From contig CM068373.1 of assembly GCA_034769895.1 (NCBI GenBank), positions 24,948,120 through 25,012,119 of the forward strand: a stretch of DNA of 64,000 bases, read 5' to 3'. Below are positions 45,491 to 56,269 of the stretch, one piece after another (the first letter of the stretch is position 1; each line of letters starts with the position of its first letter). The stretch is from Magicicada septendecula (lineage: Eukaryota > Arthropoda > Insecta > Hemiptera > Cicadidae). Position numbers and translations under genes: made by a program. The notes under the pieces were generated by a model that saw nothing but the letters and a program-made list of their open reading frames with translations, was not told the DNA's origin and searched no databases.

Positions 45491-48204
45491 ATAGTATGAA
45501 AGAAACACCGTTGTAAAACCTATTATTATTATTAACTACCATCAACCCCAAACCCACAAAAACGATTAAAAAGAAAGTATAATATACCAAAATCCTATAA
45601 GAATGTAATTATTTAGAAAAATAAAGTGCTGTATAGTATTATAAGAAGTGAACCGACTAAAGCTATTGTGTGATAAGAAAATAAACAAGTCTTAACAGTC
45701 CATGATTACTAAAGGTCTGGTCTGAGATAATAAGACTCAAAATATTAGAACCAACAGTGAAAGTGAATTTGTGTAAGTGTTTTTTGTAAATGCAATAAAC
45801 TTAAAGTTAGTGATACTATGACTTATCAGTATGCTATATAACAACTTTAATATCCAATAATAAACAGCATAATAAAATAATAAAATGGAAGATTTCCAGT
45901 ATTTTATTATTTTAATGTAACTCTTTATTTACAAGACATTTGTAAAAAATGCTAATAACTAGAGTATGGGTGGTCATGTTTAATGATGAAGGGTATCATA
46001 AATAGTAATGGTTTAGACCAGAAAGGACTGGCATTAATTTAGTATTCATAGGTTTAAAATGTTTAAATGAACTGTTGTTTCACAGCCATAAAATCAATGT
46101 GTTTGTAAGAGTTATTAGAAAATAAGATTTATATTATGTGTTTAAAATGAATAATGTTTGCTAAATAATAGCATACATACCATTAAAAATGTTTCAATAG
46201 GTATGCTATGTTAACTCAAAAATAGTTAAAAGTATATGTTCAAACCATATCAGCAATATGTTCAATTGTGCAGATTGCTAAATAATGTTCATAATTATTT
46301 ATTTTAGTAACAGTAGTGTTAATTAAATACTACACCTCACAATAAGTTATAAACCATTTTATTTTCATGTAATAGTAACTATGTAAAGTCAGAGGAGGAA
46401 GTAGGATTAAATTTATTTGAGAAAGACAGAAATATAAAATTCTAAAATCTAGGCCATTTGGTGAATTCACAGAAACAATATAAACCAAATAATTCACTTA
46501 TAAATCCTGTAAACTAGCAAGATTTAGATAAGGTAACTCAATTAACCACTACTGGTAATGATCCTATGAGTTAAAATGATAATAAGGAAATATACCTTAA
46601 AACACTGTAAATTTTCAAAATATATAAATTAATTAATTTTAAAGAGCAATGTCAAATTTCCAGATTAACACAAAAAACCAGTTTAAAGGTTTAATTTATA
46701 TGTATTTAAGGAAAGGAAGAGGAATATGACTAATTAAAATTTATTATAATAGTATTAATGATAATTAAAATGGAGGAAATTTGTATAAAGACGGAAATCC
46801 AATTTTGAGCCTATATTTCCATAAAGTAAACAAATTTGTTAATTTCCACAAAATGTCTACAGATGTGGACTATAATACATCAATTTAAAAGGAATGAGAT
46901 GATTAAACCAATGATAAGTTTCATAATTCATGAAAGTGATGAATAAAATAAATAAATTCCATATATAATGTAATATTTTATCATGTGTATGAGTAATCGA
47001 AATATGTTAACAATACTTTTTCAAAGATTAACTGGGCCTGATTTTGACCAAGTTAATTAGTCTTTTGTTGAATATCAAGCTGAAGAGTTGTGTAAAAAAC
47101 GTTCCTTTAAAACCGAATCGAAAATGGTACTAGCAGTTAGCCATTAATATACGTGAATCGAGAGTTAGACGAATTAGACACTTTTTTAACTAAATCTACC
47201 AAAACGTTCACGACAATAGTGAAAACAAACACCTAACTTCATAATACGAGTGATATAAAACAGTAAAACAATATATTTAATCTAATTCACTCTACAAATC
47301 CTAACCATATCTTGAGAAGTTTAACCCACAGGAGTGAACACATACAAAATAAACTAATTAACACAAGTTTACACGGAACACTTCTTCAGAACACACCAAA
47401 TAACTTAACAGACATATTACACCAGTGCGGGAATATTTCAAACATTCCTGAAGGTAATTTTGTTGTGATTTTCGGACACGTCGATTTCGCAGTAACTACG
47501 CCAGAAATAGTAGCGGCCATCTTTTAATTTTACCAGCCTGCCTTCCTCATCATCCAGCAGTGACGTCATAGTCTGCATATGGTTTGGCGACAACTTTCTT
47601 AAACGTTACATATCAGAATTATTTAAATACTATTGAATAATAATTATTGTATTTATTTTAATTGTTAATGTTATACTTTCTCGTCACCCTTCTCTGACTA
47701 TTAATTTTAATCGCTCAAAGAACCTGTCTTTTATATAATACATATCATAAACATTTTTCTGTATGCACAATCGATAATTCCCTGAGACGGAGTCGATAAT
47801 TGTTCTCCATCGATAAAACATCGATTATTATTTAAATTGTTCAATAAATCTTTATATTTCCATTAATTTTATCTGTTATTATTTCACAGGCTAATTTAAG
47901 ATTATTTATCAAGGCTGAGGGACCTCAAGAAGAAGAAAATATTTTATTTGAGTGAGATTTTGGACCAGCAAGAAAAATCACCAATCGATTGCTGACTGGA
48001 GTTAATCTATTTAACTCCAGACTTGGTTCAAATCTTCCAGAAGTGCTCGATAGTCAATAAATACCTGCCTGATTATCAAAATTTTTACAAGAACCTTTTA
48101 AAACAGATTTATTTCTTATTTACATACATTAATAAACATAAACAAAATTTTTTATTATTTGAAAATTTTATTTTTATAAAATTTTCCATCTACATTTTAT
48201 TTTT

Positions 48205-48236
48205 TGTAACGACCGGCATACAGCGGTCGTGTTACA
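48205..48236. repeat. Short perfect hairpin
   Basis: TGTAACGACCG and CGGTCGTGTTACA flank an 8-base loop. Each half looks like the end of a Gypsy-type LTR. It marks the right edge of the 44912-48236 interval. Confidence 0.7.
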
Positions 48237-48719
48237 ATATATATATATATATACTGCATATTAACATTTGTCAGAAGATATAAAAAAAATGTTTTCTTTT
48301 TTGTATACGATCTTACATGATAATATATTCCGTCGATTGATGAAACTCCGCAAAAGTATCGTGGAGAAAATTTTTGGTGTGACATATATTTGAAATTAAA
48401 GCCTACAACTAAAATCTTTTACCCAATTCAAACGACTCCGTCAAGTCCAGTAGCACTACAGCGTTTCTTGCGGCAGCCTCTGAAGGAATTGGCTTAAGGT
48501 CAGGAACAATTTAAATAATAATTCATCTATAAATATAGCGTCCCAAAGTCAGAAACCTCTATGATAATGTAGTTACCTTCTTAACATAATTGATCGATTT
48601 ATAGCGTTCCCGTCATCTGTTTCCTTGGTTATACCTTCGATTCTATCATATTCCAATTTAGCACTATGTAATACATTAGGTTTAACGATATTATTGCAAA
48701 CGCACTATTTTCTACTTTT
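48237..48719. other. No gene seen
   Basis: An (AT)n tract to about 48253, then mixed sequence with no recognised feature. Confidence 0.5.
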
Positions 48720-49314
48720 GACATTTTGACGCTTCATAATATGTGTGGAAACGTGATTGTTAATGGATTTGCGGCAGGTAAACCAGGGTGTCCATTTTAT
48801 GCCATAACTTACTCAGCAACCGCTAGCCTCAATTTAGCTCTTGTATAGTAGAGACTGTACTGGAAGCCCCGTCAAAGTGTTAGGAGAAATAGGCGTACGT
48901 GTACACCTGGGTCCCTTTGAGTTTAGCCACTAAATGCTCGTTGCCGATATTATCGATGAAGTGATTCTTGGCACAACCATTTTAAATGTCTACAAGTTCA
49001 TTTTGAACTTAAGAGAGAATGTCCTGAGTGTTGGCCAAGAGAAGATAACGTTTTCCACGATTGAAGTGATAGGATCAACCAACCGTTTGATCAAGCAAGT
49101 GATGGTGGCCGAAAAAGGAGTTAACAGCTGCGGAGAAGAACCCTTGGGTTTGGATACGAAAACGAAAAACGATGTTCGACCAATTTGTAAAGCGATAGAA
49201 GAGGTGATTGGAAAACCTACTATGGTTGTTGAGGAAAGACTCCTGGTTGCTCATAAGTTTAACCAAGCGCCCAGAGAAGAAGTCGCTAAAGAGGATGTTA
49301 CGCAACAGCCTTAG
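48720..49314 (+). pseudogene. Ty3/Gypsy protease-region relic
   Basis: An open block at 48934-49314 begins LVADIIDEVILGTTILNVYK and continues ENVLSVGQEKITF. VADIxDxxILGxDFLxxY...LRVG is the C-terminal half of Gypsy aspartic proteases, just before the reverse transcriptase. Weak similarity continues upstream to about 48720. No RT, integrase or LTR is attached, so this is an isolated, broken fossil of an older Gypsy family unlike the element at 18600-34980. Confidence 0.5.
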
Positions 49315-49544
49315 AATTATCCTTGGGAATAGACAAACAACTGCCAACATCACTTAGGCCGCCTGGCATAGTATTAGTGCGAGATGGTTAGCCGGTTCGG
49401 TACACAAAGGCTCAACTATGAGGCAATGCTACGTTTAATACCGATTATTCTGCACAGCATTTGCTTAATGTTTTAGTTTGAGATGTTTTGTCTCTTCCTG
49501 GCGTTATGTAACTACCCCATCAGCATTTCACTACCGTGCAAGGC

Positions 49545-49690
49545 AGCGGAAGAATAAATACTGCATTTCGAATCAGCACAGATCAGTTAACCTGGCGATA
49601 TTATAGTCCATTTCGCAGTGATCGTTGCGTTTTAGTGAAAAGTGATCATTGTAATAGTTGGTGCAAAACTAGATAAAGGTAAAATTTATT
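49545..49690 (+). promoter_or_regulatory. Candidate core promoter
   Basis: GAATAAATAC at about 49552 acts as a TATA-like box. About 30 bp downstream is ATCAGTT, which fits the arthropod initiator TCAGT, and a donor-like AAAG|GTAAAA follows at about 49678. It could be the promoter of a degraded LTR or of a host exon. No coding follows. Confidence 0.25.
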
Positions 49691-52185
49691 TTTGGTGAAA
49701 TTTAACATTAATTATTGTATAAGAGTGCTTTCATGATTTATAACTGCTGCTTGTGTCTAATTAAAGTTTGAAATGTCATTGGTTTCAGTTATTCCATTTT
49801 CACTCATCAGCACAACGATCTGTGTAACAGTCGAAGAATTTATTCTTTTTTACGCATTACGTCTGTGTTAGAACTGTCATTATGACAGACAAAATTATAA
49901 TAAATGAACAAAATAGGATAATTACAAATGTTAATAGTAAAAGTAAAGATTCTGCATTCCTGCGTTTATATGTACAATGCATAAAAGTGTAAATTGCAGA
50001 AAATTTCAGAAAACGTCTAAAATAAATATTTTAATGAATATATAATACATACAAAAAATTATACTTCTGAGATGAGGGATTGTTTGGATACATGTATAAA
50101 TCTATTAATGTTATTCAACACGGTTGTATATGTTTAGTTAAGAAAAAACAAAAATTGTATATTACTTGGCTCTGTAACAAACCCAAATTTGATTCAGCTT
50201 GCTCCTACTAGCTATGAACGTTGCCAAAACAAAACATAAATTACCATCTCCGCTGTTATTACTAGATTATTTTGATATCCCTCATGGTTACTTTTGATTA
50301 GTTAATAACATTTTTATTATTTTCTTATTGATATTTCTTTTGTAATTATTTTTAAACTGAATAATATTTATACATTTTTATATCTGATTAACTTACTTAC
50401 TTAATTAAACATTTTATATACCCTAATTGACCCTTGGTTATTGTTTTCTTTTGAAACTTACAAAATTCTCTCCTTCATGCTAGGCCTAAGGCATATGTTT
50501 CACAATACTCCCATTCAACATTATTTATAATTCATAAACTTTATTTATTGGTTCATTTGAACATCTTTTTTATAGGAACAGGTAAACAAAAAAACATTTG
50601 TGCTTTCAACAACACACCTTTTATCATTAAAATATTTCTTGCCAGGTCCAAGTCTGAAATTAAACTTCTAACTGTTTTGGTTTCTTACTACTATCTCCCC
50701 TATCTTCTAAGTTAATTAATTCTATGGTTTTAACAATAATGAAACTCTTATAATAATAATTTTTTAACAGTACTTTGCACAATATTACTCACTTACAAAT
50801 TCCTTCACTAAAATATAGTGTTTGCTTCTCCTATCCTCCACTCTAATAATATTAACTTTTACCTTATAATTATAATTCTCAATTCCACTTACTATCACTT
50901 AAATTAATAATGGTACAATTAGTTCCATACCTTTTATATAATATCTATTAAAGATTGTTTCGCTATATTACTATAGTCTGCTTCTTATTATATTGTAAAC
51001 TACATGCACTTACACTGCACCTTTCCTTACATATGAGGTTTCTTTCTTTATCATCACTTTCACTTGATATTTCACACATGGTTTGTTTATTTAGTTTTGT
51101 ATCATTGTGCGGTTATTGGTAATTAATATTTGTTTTATTTTCATTCCACATTGGTCACTTTTGATATTATTTATTGTTTTTATTCAGCTCAATTATAACT
51201 TACTTGTTTTTGACTAGTTTATTATTTACTAGGGTATTATTTATCTCTAGCTTCCTATCTTACATTTAGAACTTCATGTCTCTTTGCTTTTCATTTAACA
51301 TATATGATATGTCTAGTTTATTTTTACAGTTTCTATATTTGACATTTTATTTATGCCCTATTTGTTTTAATGCATTTATTTTACATATTATTTGTTAGTT
51401 ACATCTTGGGGTTACAATGATCGTGGTCATACTTTGGGTTACTTCTTGTTTCTCGTTCCTTCTTTCTTGTCTCTATTTTCTTGTTTTCTTCAATCTTCTT
51501 GTTTTCTCCAATCTATTGGGTCAAGTCATAGTCAGTTCCTGTCAATTGTTATTTCGTAGTTGGGTCATTAATCTTCAAATTATAAGTTTTTTAACATTTC
51601 TTCCTACCTTCAGCTTTTCTTTTAAATTTTATATGTAATATGTTTTTTCTTTTTTTAATCATTAGTGATATTTTGCACTATCTTATGTCATGTTACAATA
51701 GGAAACAGAACAAACTCCAAATACGTAGCCAATAGCCTACGCCAATAACAGGCCTATATATGCCAACATTAGCAATGAAGTCAATATAATACAGATACGG
51801 TAGTCAAAAAAGATTTACATGGAAACTACATAAAAATAGACATACAGAGTTAAGAATTTGTTGAAGTAGGCCCATGACCGATTGTAATATTCAAATACAC
51901 TTAGGCCTGTATATGTCTGAACGTCATAAGTTCTCTGACTGGTTTCATGCGGTCCTCCGGCCCTCTTATTCCCAGTCATTTTTTAACCTAATCATAAAAA
52001 GCGTCCCACGTCATCAGAAATCTGGGTCAGGTACTCAGTCTCCGCCTTTTCCTGCATTATTTTTCATTCAATGCATTCTTCATTACCAGAGCCGTCAATG
52101 TTGGGAGTTTAAAGCAGTCTTCTATGTACCGCCCTCTTTCTCAGTATATTTAACTACAAGTCATCTTAATAAGAGATTTGTATAA
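49691..52185. other. No gene seen; T-rich DNA
   Basis: Strongly T-rich on the plus strand from about 50280 to 51660. Open frames at 51417-51638 and 51874-52185 match nothing I recognise. The second runs up to the PLE2 coding region. Confidence 0.5.
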
Positions 52186-52215
52186 GAGAAGAAATCAAGA
52201 GAAGAAATCAAGCAG

Positions 52216-54107
52216 TTGTATATTAAAAAGACTAGACTGAATCTATTACAATATAAAGCACATTTAACATTATTGAAAGAGATACACCCTGCACTTTTGC
52301 CCAGCGTATTACAATATATTAATCAACAGATTATGAAGTTCATTTTGCCGACAGTACACAAACATGATAAGAAATTAAGTACTTTAACCGAAAGACAACA
52401 CAACCATAAATACGCTGGCTGTATACATACATTCTATAATCGAGTCTCCAATCTAACTGATATTAAGTTCGACTCACATGAGATGAATACGCTTAATAAA
52501 GGGTTCAAGTATAATTTGCCAGATCTAAATAGAAACCACTTAATTAAAGAATTGATTCTGACCGAAGCTGCCATAAAAAGTGTACCAGATTTACAGACGC
52601 AGAACGACTTGAGAGTCACAATCAACAGTAAAGTAGATAGACATATACGAACACATAACAACAACATTAAACCGTTATCTGACAAATTAAAAAAGAAATA
52701 CATAAACGAAATAAAAACTGTTAAACGAATTAAAAATAAGCTAAACGAACATAAGGCCATAACCATTAAATCTGACAAGGGCAACACTACAGTTATCTTA
52801 CCAAAAGACACACATCAACAAAAAGTATATGATTTTATCCATAGTAACAACATAAGATCTATAGATTCGGACCCCACAATGAAGTACGTCAAATGCATCA
52901 ATCAAGCGATTAACAAGTGCACACATCTTTTCGATGAAACTACGCGCCGCCGATTGAAACCTATAACCGCACATGCACCTCAGTTTAACGGTTTACCTAA
53001 AATCCATAAACCAGGTATACCGATAAGACCTCTCGTAAACTACACAACAGCACCGGGTTATAAAGATTCCAAGAAATTAGTTCAATTAATAAAAAATAAC
53101 ATAAATCTTGACAACAATCATTCTGTAAAAAACATTGCAGTAATAGCATTGAGCTAATATAACTAACTAAAGGCTTCAACATTGACAATCGGCATAAGTT
53201 AATTTCCTTCGATATAATCAACCTTTACACAAGTGTCCCAGTACAGACAACTTTAGACATCCTAAAAACTAATTTAATAAAAACGGGAAAGTTAAATTTA
53301 CAGGAAATAACAGAGCTGCTGCTCATACTGGACGTAATATTGAAACAGAATTACTTCACATTTAACGACAAAATTTTTATCCAAGAGGAGGGCCTTGCAA
53401 TGGGTTCACATTTGTCCGGTTTGTTAGCTGACATATTTCTGAATAGCTTTGAAAATATGTATTTGCTATCGTCACATAATAAATGGCATCATAAAATTAC
53501 GTTCTATAAAAGATATGTAGACGACACATTTGTTATCTTCAATGGAACCGCGAGACAAGCGGATATGATGTTGCAATACATGAACAACATTACCGCAGAT
53601 ATACAGTTCGCACTCGAAATGGAATCTGACAACGCCATAAATTTCTTGGATTTAACTTTTAAAAAACATAATAATAGATTTCACTACAACATATATAGAA
53701 AACCCACTACAACCGATAGTGTCATACATGCCAATTCCTTCCACCCACACTCGCAAAAAATGGCCGTGTTTAACAGTCTGATACACAGACTACACAGTGT
53801 ACCATTGGACCCAACGAACCGTAAAGAAGAATTAGACATAATTAAACATATTGCAGTCGCAAATGGTTACCGCAGCTTATTGATTGAACATTTGATACAT
53901 AAACACAAATATAGAACCAATAACGCTCACCGGATCCAGAAAAACGCTACATATATGGCAATTGATTACACTAATAATTTTTCAATGATCATTAAAAATG
54001 CGTTTAAAAGGCATAATATTCACATTACGTTTAGAACAAATAATAATATCCAGAAAATACTAAACAATGCCACAAGAAGAGCAATGGAAAAAAGAACGGG
54101 CATATAG
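52216..54107 (+). pseudogene. PLE2 reverse transcriptase
   Basis: A telomerase-related RT of the Penelope type, which copies element RNA at a nicked target. The N-terminal charged region includes IHPALLPSVLQYINQQIMKF. Then follow KSDKGNTTVILPKDTHQQKV (the conserved KxDKGN box), FNGLPKIHKPGIPIRPLVNY, SFDIINLYTSVPV (catalytic Asp of motif A, about 53200), EEGLAMGSHLSGLLADIFLN (motif B) and KRYVDDTFVIF (motif C, about 53505). INFLDLTFKKHN and YRKPTTTDSVIHANSFHPHS close it in the thumb. All key catalytic residues are present. One frame change lies between 53157 and 53200. The first ATG is uncertain; the open region begins with a TTG codon. Confidence 0.88.
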
Positions 54108-54115
54108 CCTACAAA

Positions 54116-54478
54116 ATGGTGTGCGATGACTGCGATAAGCACTACATAGGTCAGACTGGCAGAGGTTTTTTCGAGCGATATAAAGAACACCTACAAAGAA
54201 GTAATTCAAATATAACGAAATCAACTTATGCTAAACACCTCGTTTCATCAAATCACAATTATACTAACTTTACAACAAATTGCATACCCGTACATATGTG
54301 CAAAAAAGGACGATATATAAATGCAATAGAAGAATTTGAAATTTACCGGGCCTTCAAAAAGGATCCTAACAATATATTAAATGAAAAATTAGAGTTCAAA
54401 TCACATATACTGTATGATAAAATTACAGATAACACGAACATAGATTACACGCCTCAACATAACAATCGAGAACGATGA
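54116..54478 (+). pseudogene. PLE2 GIY-YIG endonuclease
   Basis: MVCDDCDKHYIGQTGRGFFE begins the domain: the YIG triad, the QTGR Arg and a CxxC zinc-binding pair typical of Penelope GIY-YIG domains are visible. YKEHLQRSNSNITKSTYAKH follows, and EEFEIYRAFKKDPNNILNEK carries the conserved Glu. It lies downstream of the RT in another frame, 8 bp after the RT stop, so it would normally be the C-terminal part of one protein. It nicks target DNA for primed reverse transcription. Confidence 0.85.
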
Positions 54479-54618
54479 AGTAAACTGTGCAGTACGTTGT
54501 CAACAAGTGTCGAGTGCGCACTCAACATCCGCGTACGTTAGTCATTCTTGTGGGACATGTATATGAATAGTTCTGTGAACTTTTAATATTTTAACGAAGT
54601 CATAATCGACTGATTTTA

Positions 54619-54665
54619 TTATACTCTGATGATGGATTGAAATAATCCGAAACGCGTTAGTATAC
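54619..54665 (+). ncRNA. Hammerhead-ribozyme-like motif of PLE2
   Basis: Core CTGATGA (54626-54632) and GAAA (54649-54652). Stem II is GGATT (634-638) with AATCC (644-648) around GAAAT. Stem I is TATACT (54620-54625) with AGTATA (54659-54664), six pairs. Minimal stem III is the palindromic ACGCGT, and expected cleavage is after T54658. As in PLE1, one extra T lies between core and stem II. The paired arms differ in sequence from PLE1 while the fold is kept. Confidence 0.7.
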
Positions 54666-54716
54666 GAAGAAAGAAGATATGCAGTCACAAAGATGGTCAA
54701 GGTAAATTATATTTAA

Positions 54717-55005
54717 TAAACTTCAATGGTTACGGACATTTTGTAATATCATTTTCCCTAATTCCTTGTTTCTACAGAAAACATAAAAGAAGCATCTAAT
54801 CTTGTAAAACATTGCTTATGAGCAGCAATTTAACACACAATGAAGTTTAGTTACTAGGTTTATATAGTTTAGTAAGTTTCATTATTATTTTCATCGTCAT
54901 ATTCAAGGATTAAACCAAGGTGGGTTTGTTCCGGTCACAAATAAGCAAAGATTACAGCTGGTCACTCCAGCGCTTCTTCGGATGTCCCACACTTCTCAGT
55001 TTTCT
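54717..55005. other. No gene seen
   Basis: AT-rich spacer between PLE2 and the LINE relic. Confidence 0.5.
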
Positions 55006-55009
55006 CGGC

Positions 55010-55800
55010 TTATAGTTCCATAGTTGTTTGGGGATGCGGCAATCAACCAATACGGCAAAGATGTCCCCACCAAGTCAGCCGATACTGGGTGATCCTGTCG
55101 GGTATACTCATAATATTCAGTTCCTGCCGTATATCTGTGTTTCTTCTATTATCAAGGAAAGTATACCCTGCCACGTGTCTGAGAAATCTAATTTCTGCCG
55201 CTTGAAGGCGACTGGCCTGGCTTTTCGTTAAAGTCCAATTCTCGGCCCACAAAGAAGTTTGGGAAGAACCATCACCTTGTAGAATGTTAGGCGCGTTCCT
55301 TTACTTGCTGACTTAAGGGTTCGCCTGATGGTCCCGCACATACATAAGGTTGGAGTTATGCAACTTATTCACAACGTCGTTGCTTGCATTATAAGGCACA
55401 CTGTAGCTTAGGTATTCAAAACTGCTAACTTGTTCCAGGACAGTATCATCTATAATAATCTTTCTCCGTACGGAATCAGTTCCACATCTTGCTTTTAAGT
55501 GTGTATATTTTTAATCCCATGTTTTTGCAGATTCGATTTAACAAATATATACCCATCTGCAATCTGTTTTCAGAGTCCGACAGAATAGCCTGATAGTCAT
55601 CAAACTACAAAGTGTTAATTCTAGAGTGACCAATCATTAAATGTGCTTTAAGACACGTGCCAGTTTTTTGTAACATCGCCAATATATAAATTAAAAAGTG
55701 AAAGAGAAGTTGATAATGGACACCCTTGTCGTATTCTACAATTGATCAGGCCAACTCTAGGAGCAGTTTTTGGTCTCCCAGCTTTATTAAGGTTTTATTC
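55010..55800 (-). pseudogene. LINE reverse transcriptase relic, 3' half
   Basis: The minus strand, read from 55800 down, gives IRQGCPLSTSLSLFNLYI (RT motif 4), a damaged FDDYQAILSDSENRLQ (the catalytic F/Y-A-D-D with a substitution), LNRICKNMGLKI and finally WAENWTLTKSQASRLQAAEI with RFLRHVAGYTFLDNRRNTDI. These segments are in the order of a LINE RT palm, thumb and C-terminal region. Stops and frame changes are frequent, and both ends are missing. Confidence 0.7.
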
Positions 55801-56269
55801 TCTATATACAGACTGTTCAGATTTAAAATGTATTCAAACTACGATTAGCCTGTGACGTCGGCTGCATATCGCTTATCGCCCGACTAGGTCGGTCTGCCCC
55901 ACCTTTCCAATCTAGCAGTCAGCTGGCGGAGGCTCTTGGCCAAAGGGCAAGAGCCTGTTCCGCGCGTGTGTTACGCAAAATTCAATTTACGGCCGTCAAT
56001 ATGTAAATAGTTCAATTGATTCAGTTTCTACTTAACTCAATTATTAGATATGCAGTCGTACGGGCACGCGCGGATTGACCGAATCACATAAGTATGATTT
56101 AATCTGCTTTTTTATAATAAACCGTTTATACAGTCCACTTTTATCGTTTTACATTTTGCCTAAACCCAGCATATGGTTTATGTGTGAACAGCCGTTAACC
56201 CCAAGCCACGCAAGGGGACAGCAAGTTCAACGCAACGTATGGTCCACCAGTGCCGGATTTAATTTAGAT
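55801..56269. other. No gene seen; could include a BEL 5' region
   Basis: GC-richer DNA around 55855-55960 lies directly upstream of the second BEL copy. An LTR might be expected here, but no matching partner was found downstream, so none is called. Confidence 0.4.

Larger units (their letters stand above)
44912..48236. mobile_element. TG...CA-bounded interval inside an (AT)n tract
   Basis: The left edge TGTAGCGTGACAG resembles the palindrome terminus TGTAGCGTCACAG. The right edge is GTGTTACA. Both sides are (AT)n, compatible with an ATAT duplication but not provable in such a repeat. The interior is A-rich, with TATAAAAC at about 47251 and AATAAA at about 47347, then a hairpin (48205-48236) at the right edge. 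This resembles one long solo LTR of a family related to the palindromic element. A DNA element is the alternative. No coding recognised. Confidence 0.35.
52190..54716 (+). mobile_element. Penelope-like element 2 (PLE2)
   Basis: Better preserved than PLE1. The RT region lies at 52216-54107 and the GIY-YIG endonuclease at 54116-54478. After about 140 bp of tail comes a hammerhead-like motif (54619-54665), and then the presumed right end near AAGGTAA (about 54700), which PLE1 also has just before its terminus. The left end is not defined: the 32-bp inverted end seen in PLE1 has no counterpart here and no target duplication was found. The left side may be 5'-truncated. The coding region has at least two frame changes. 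Confidence 0.85.

Noticed and set aside
45326-45590. Ser/Leu-rich minus-strand frames
   Set aside because: Translation of the purine minisatellite.
55801-56269. 5' LTR of the second BEL copy
   Set aside because: No matching direct repeat found downstream of 61572.
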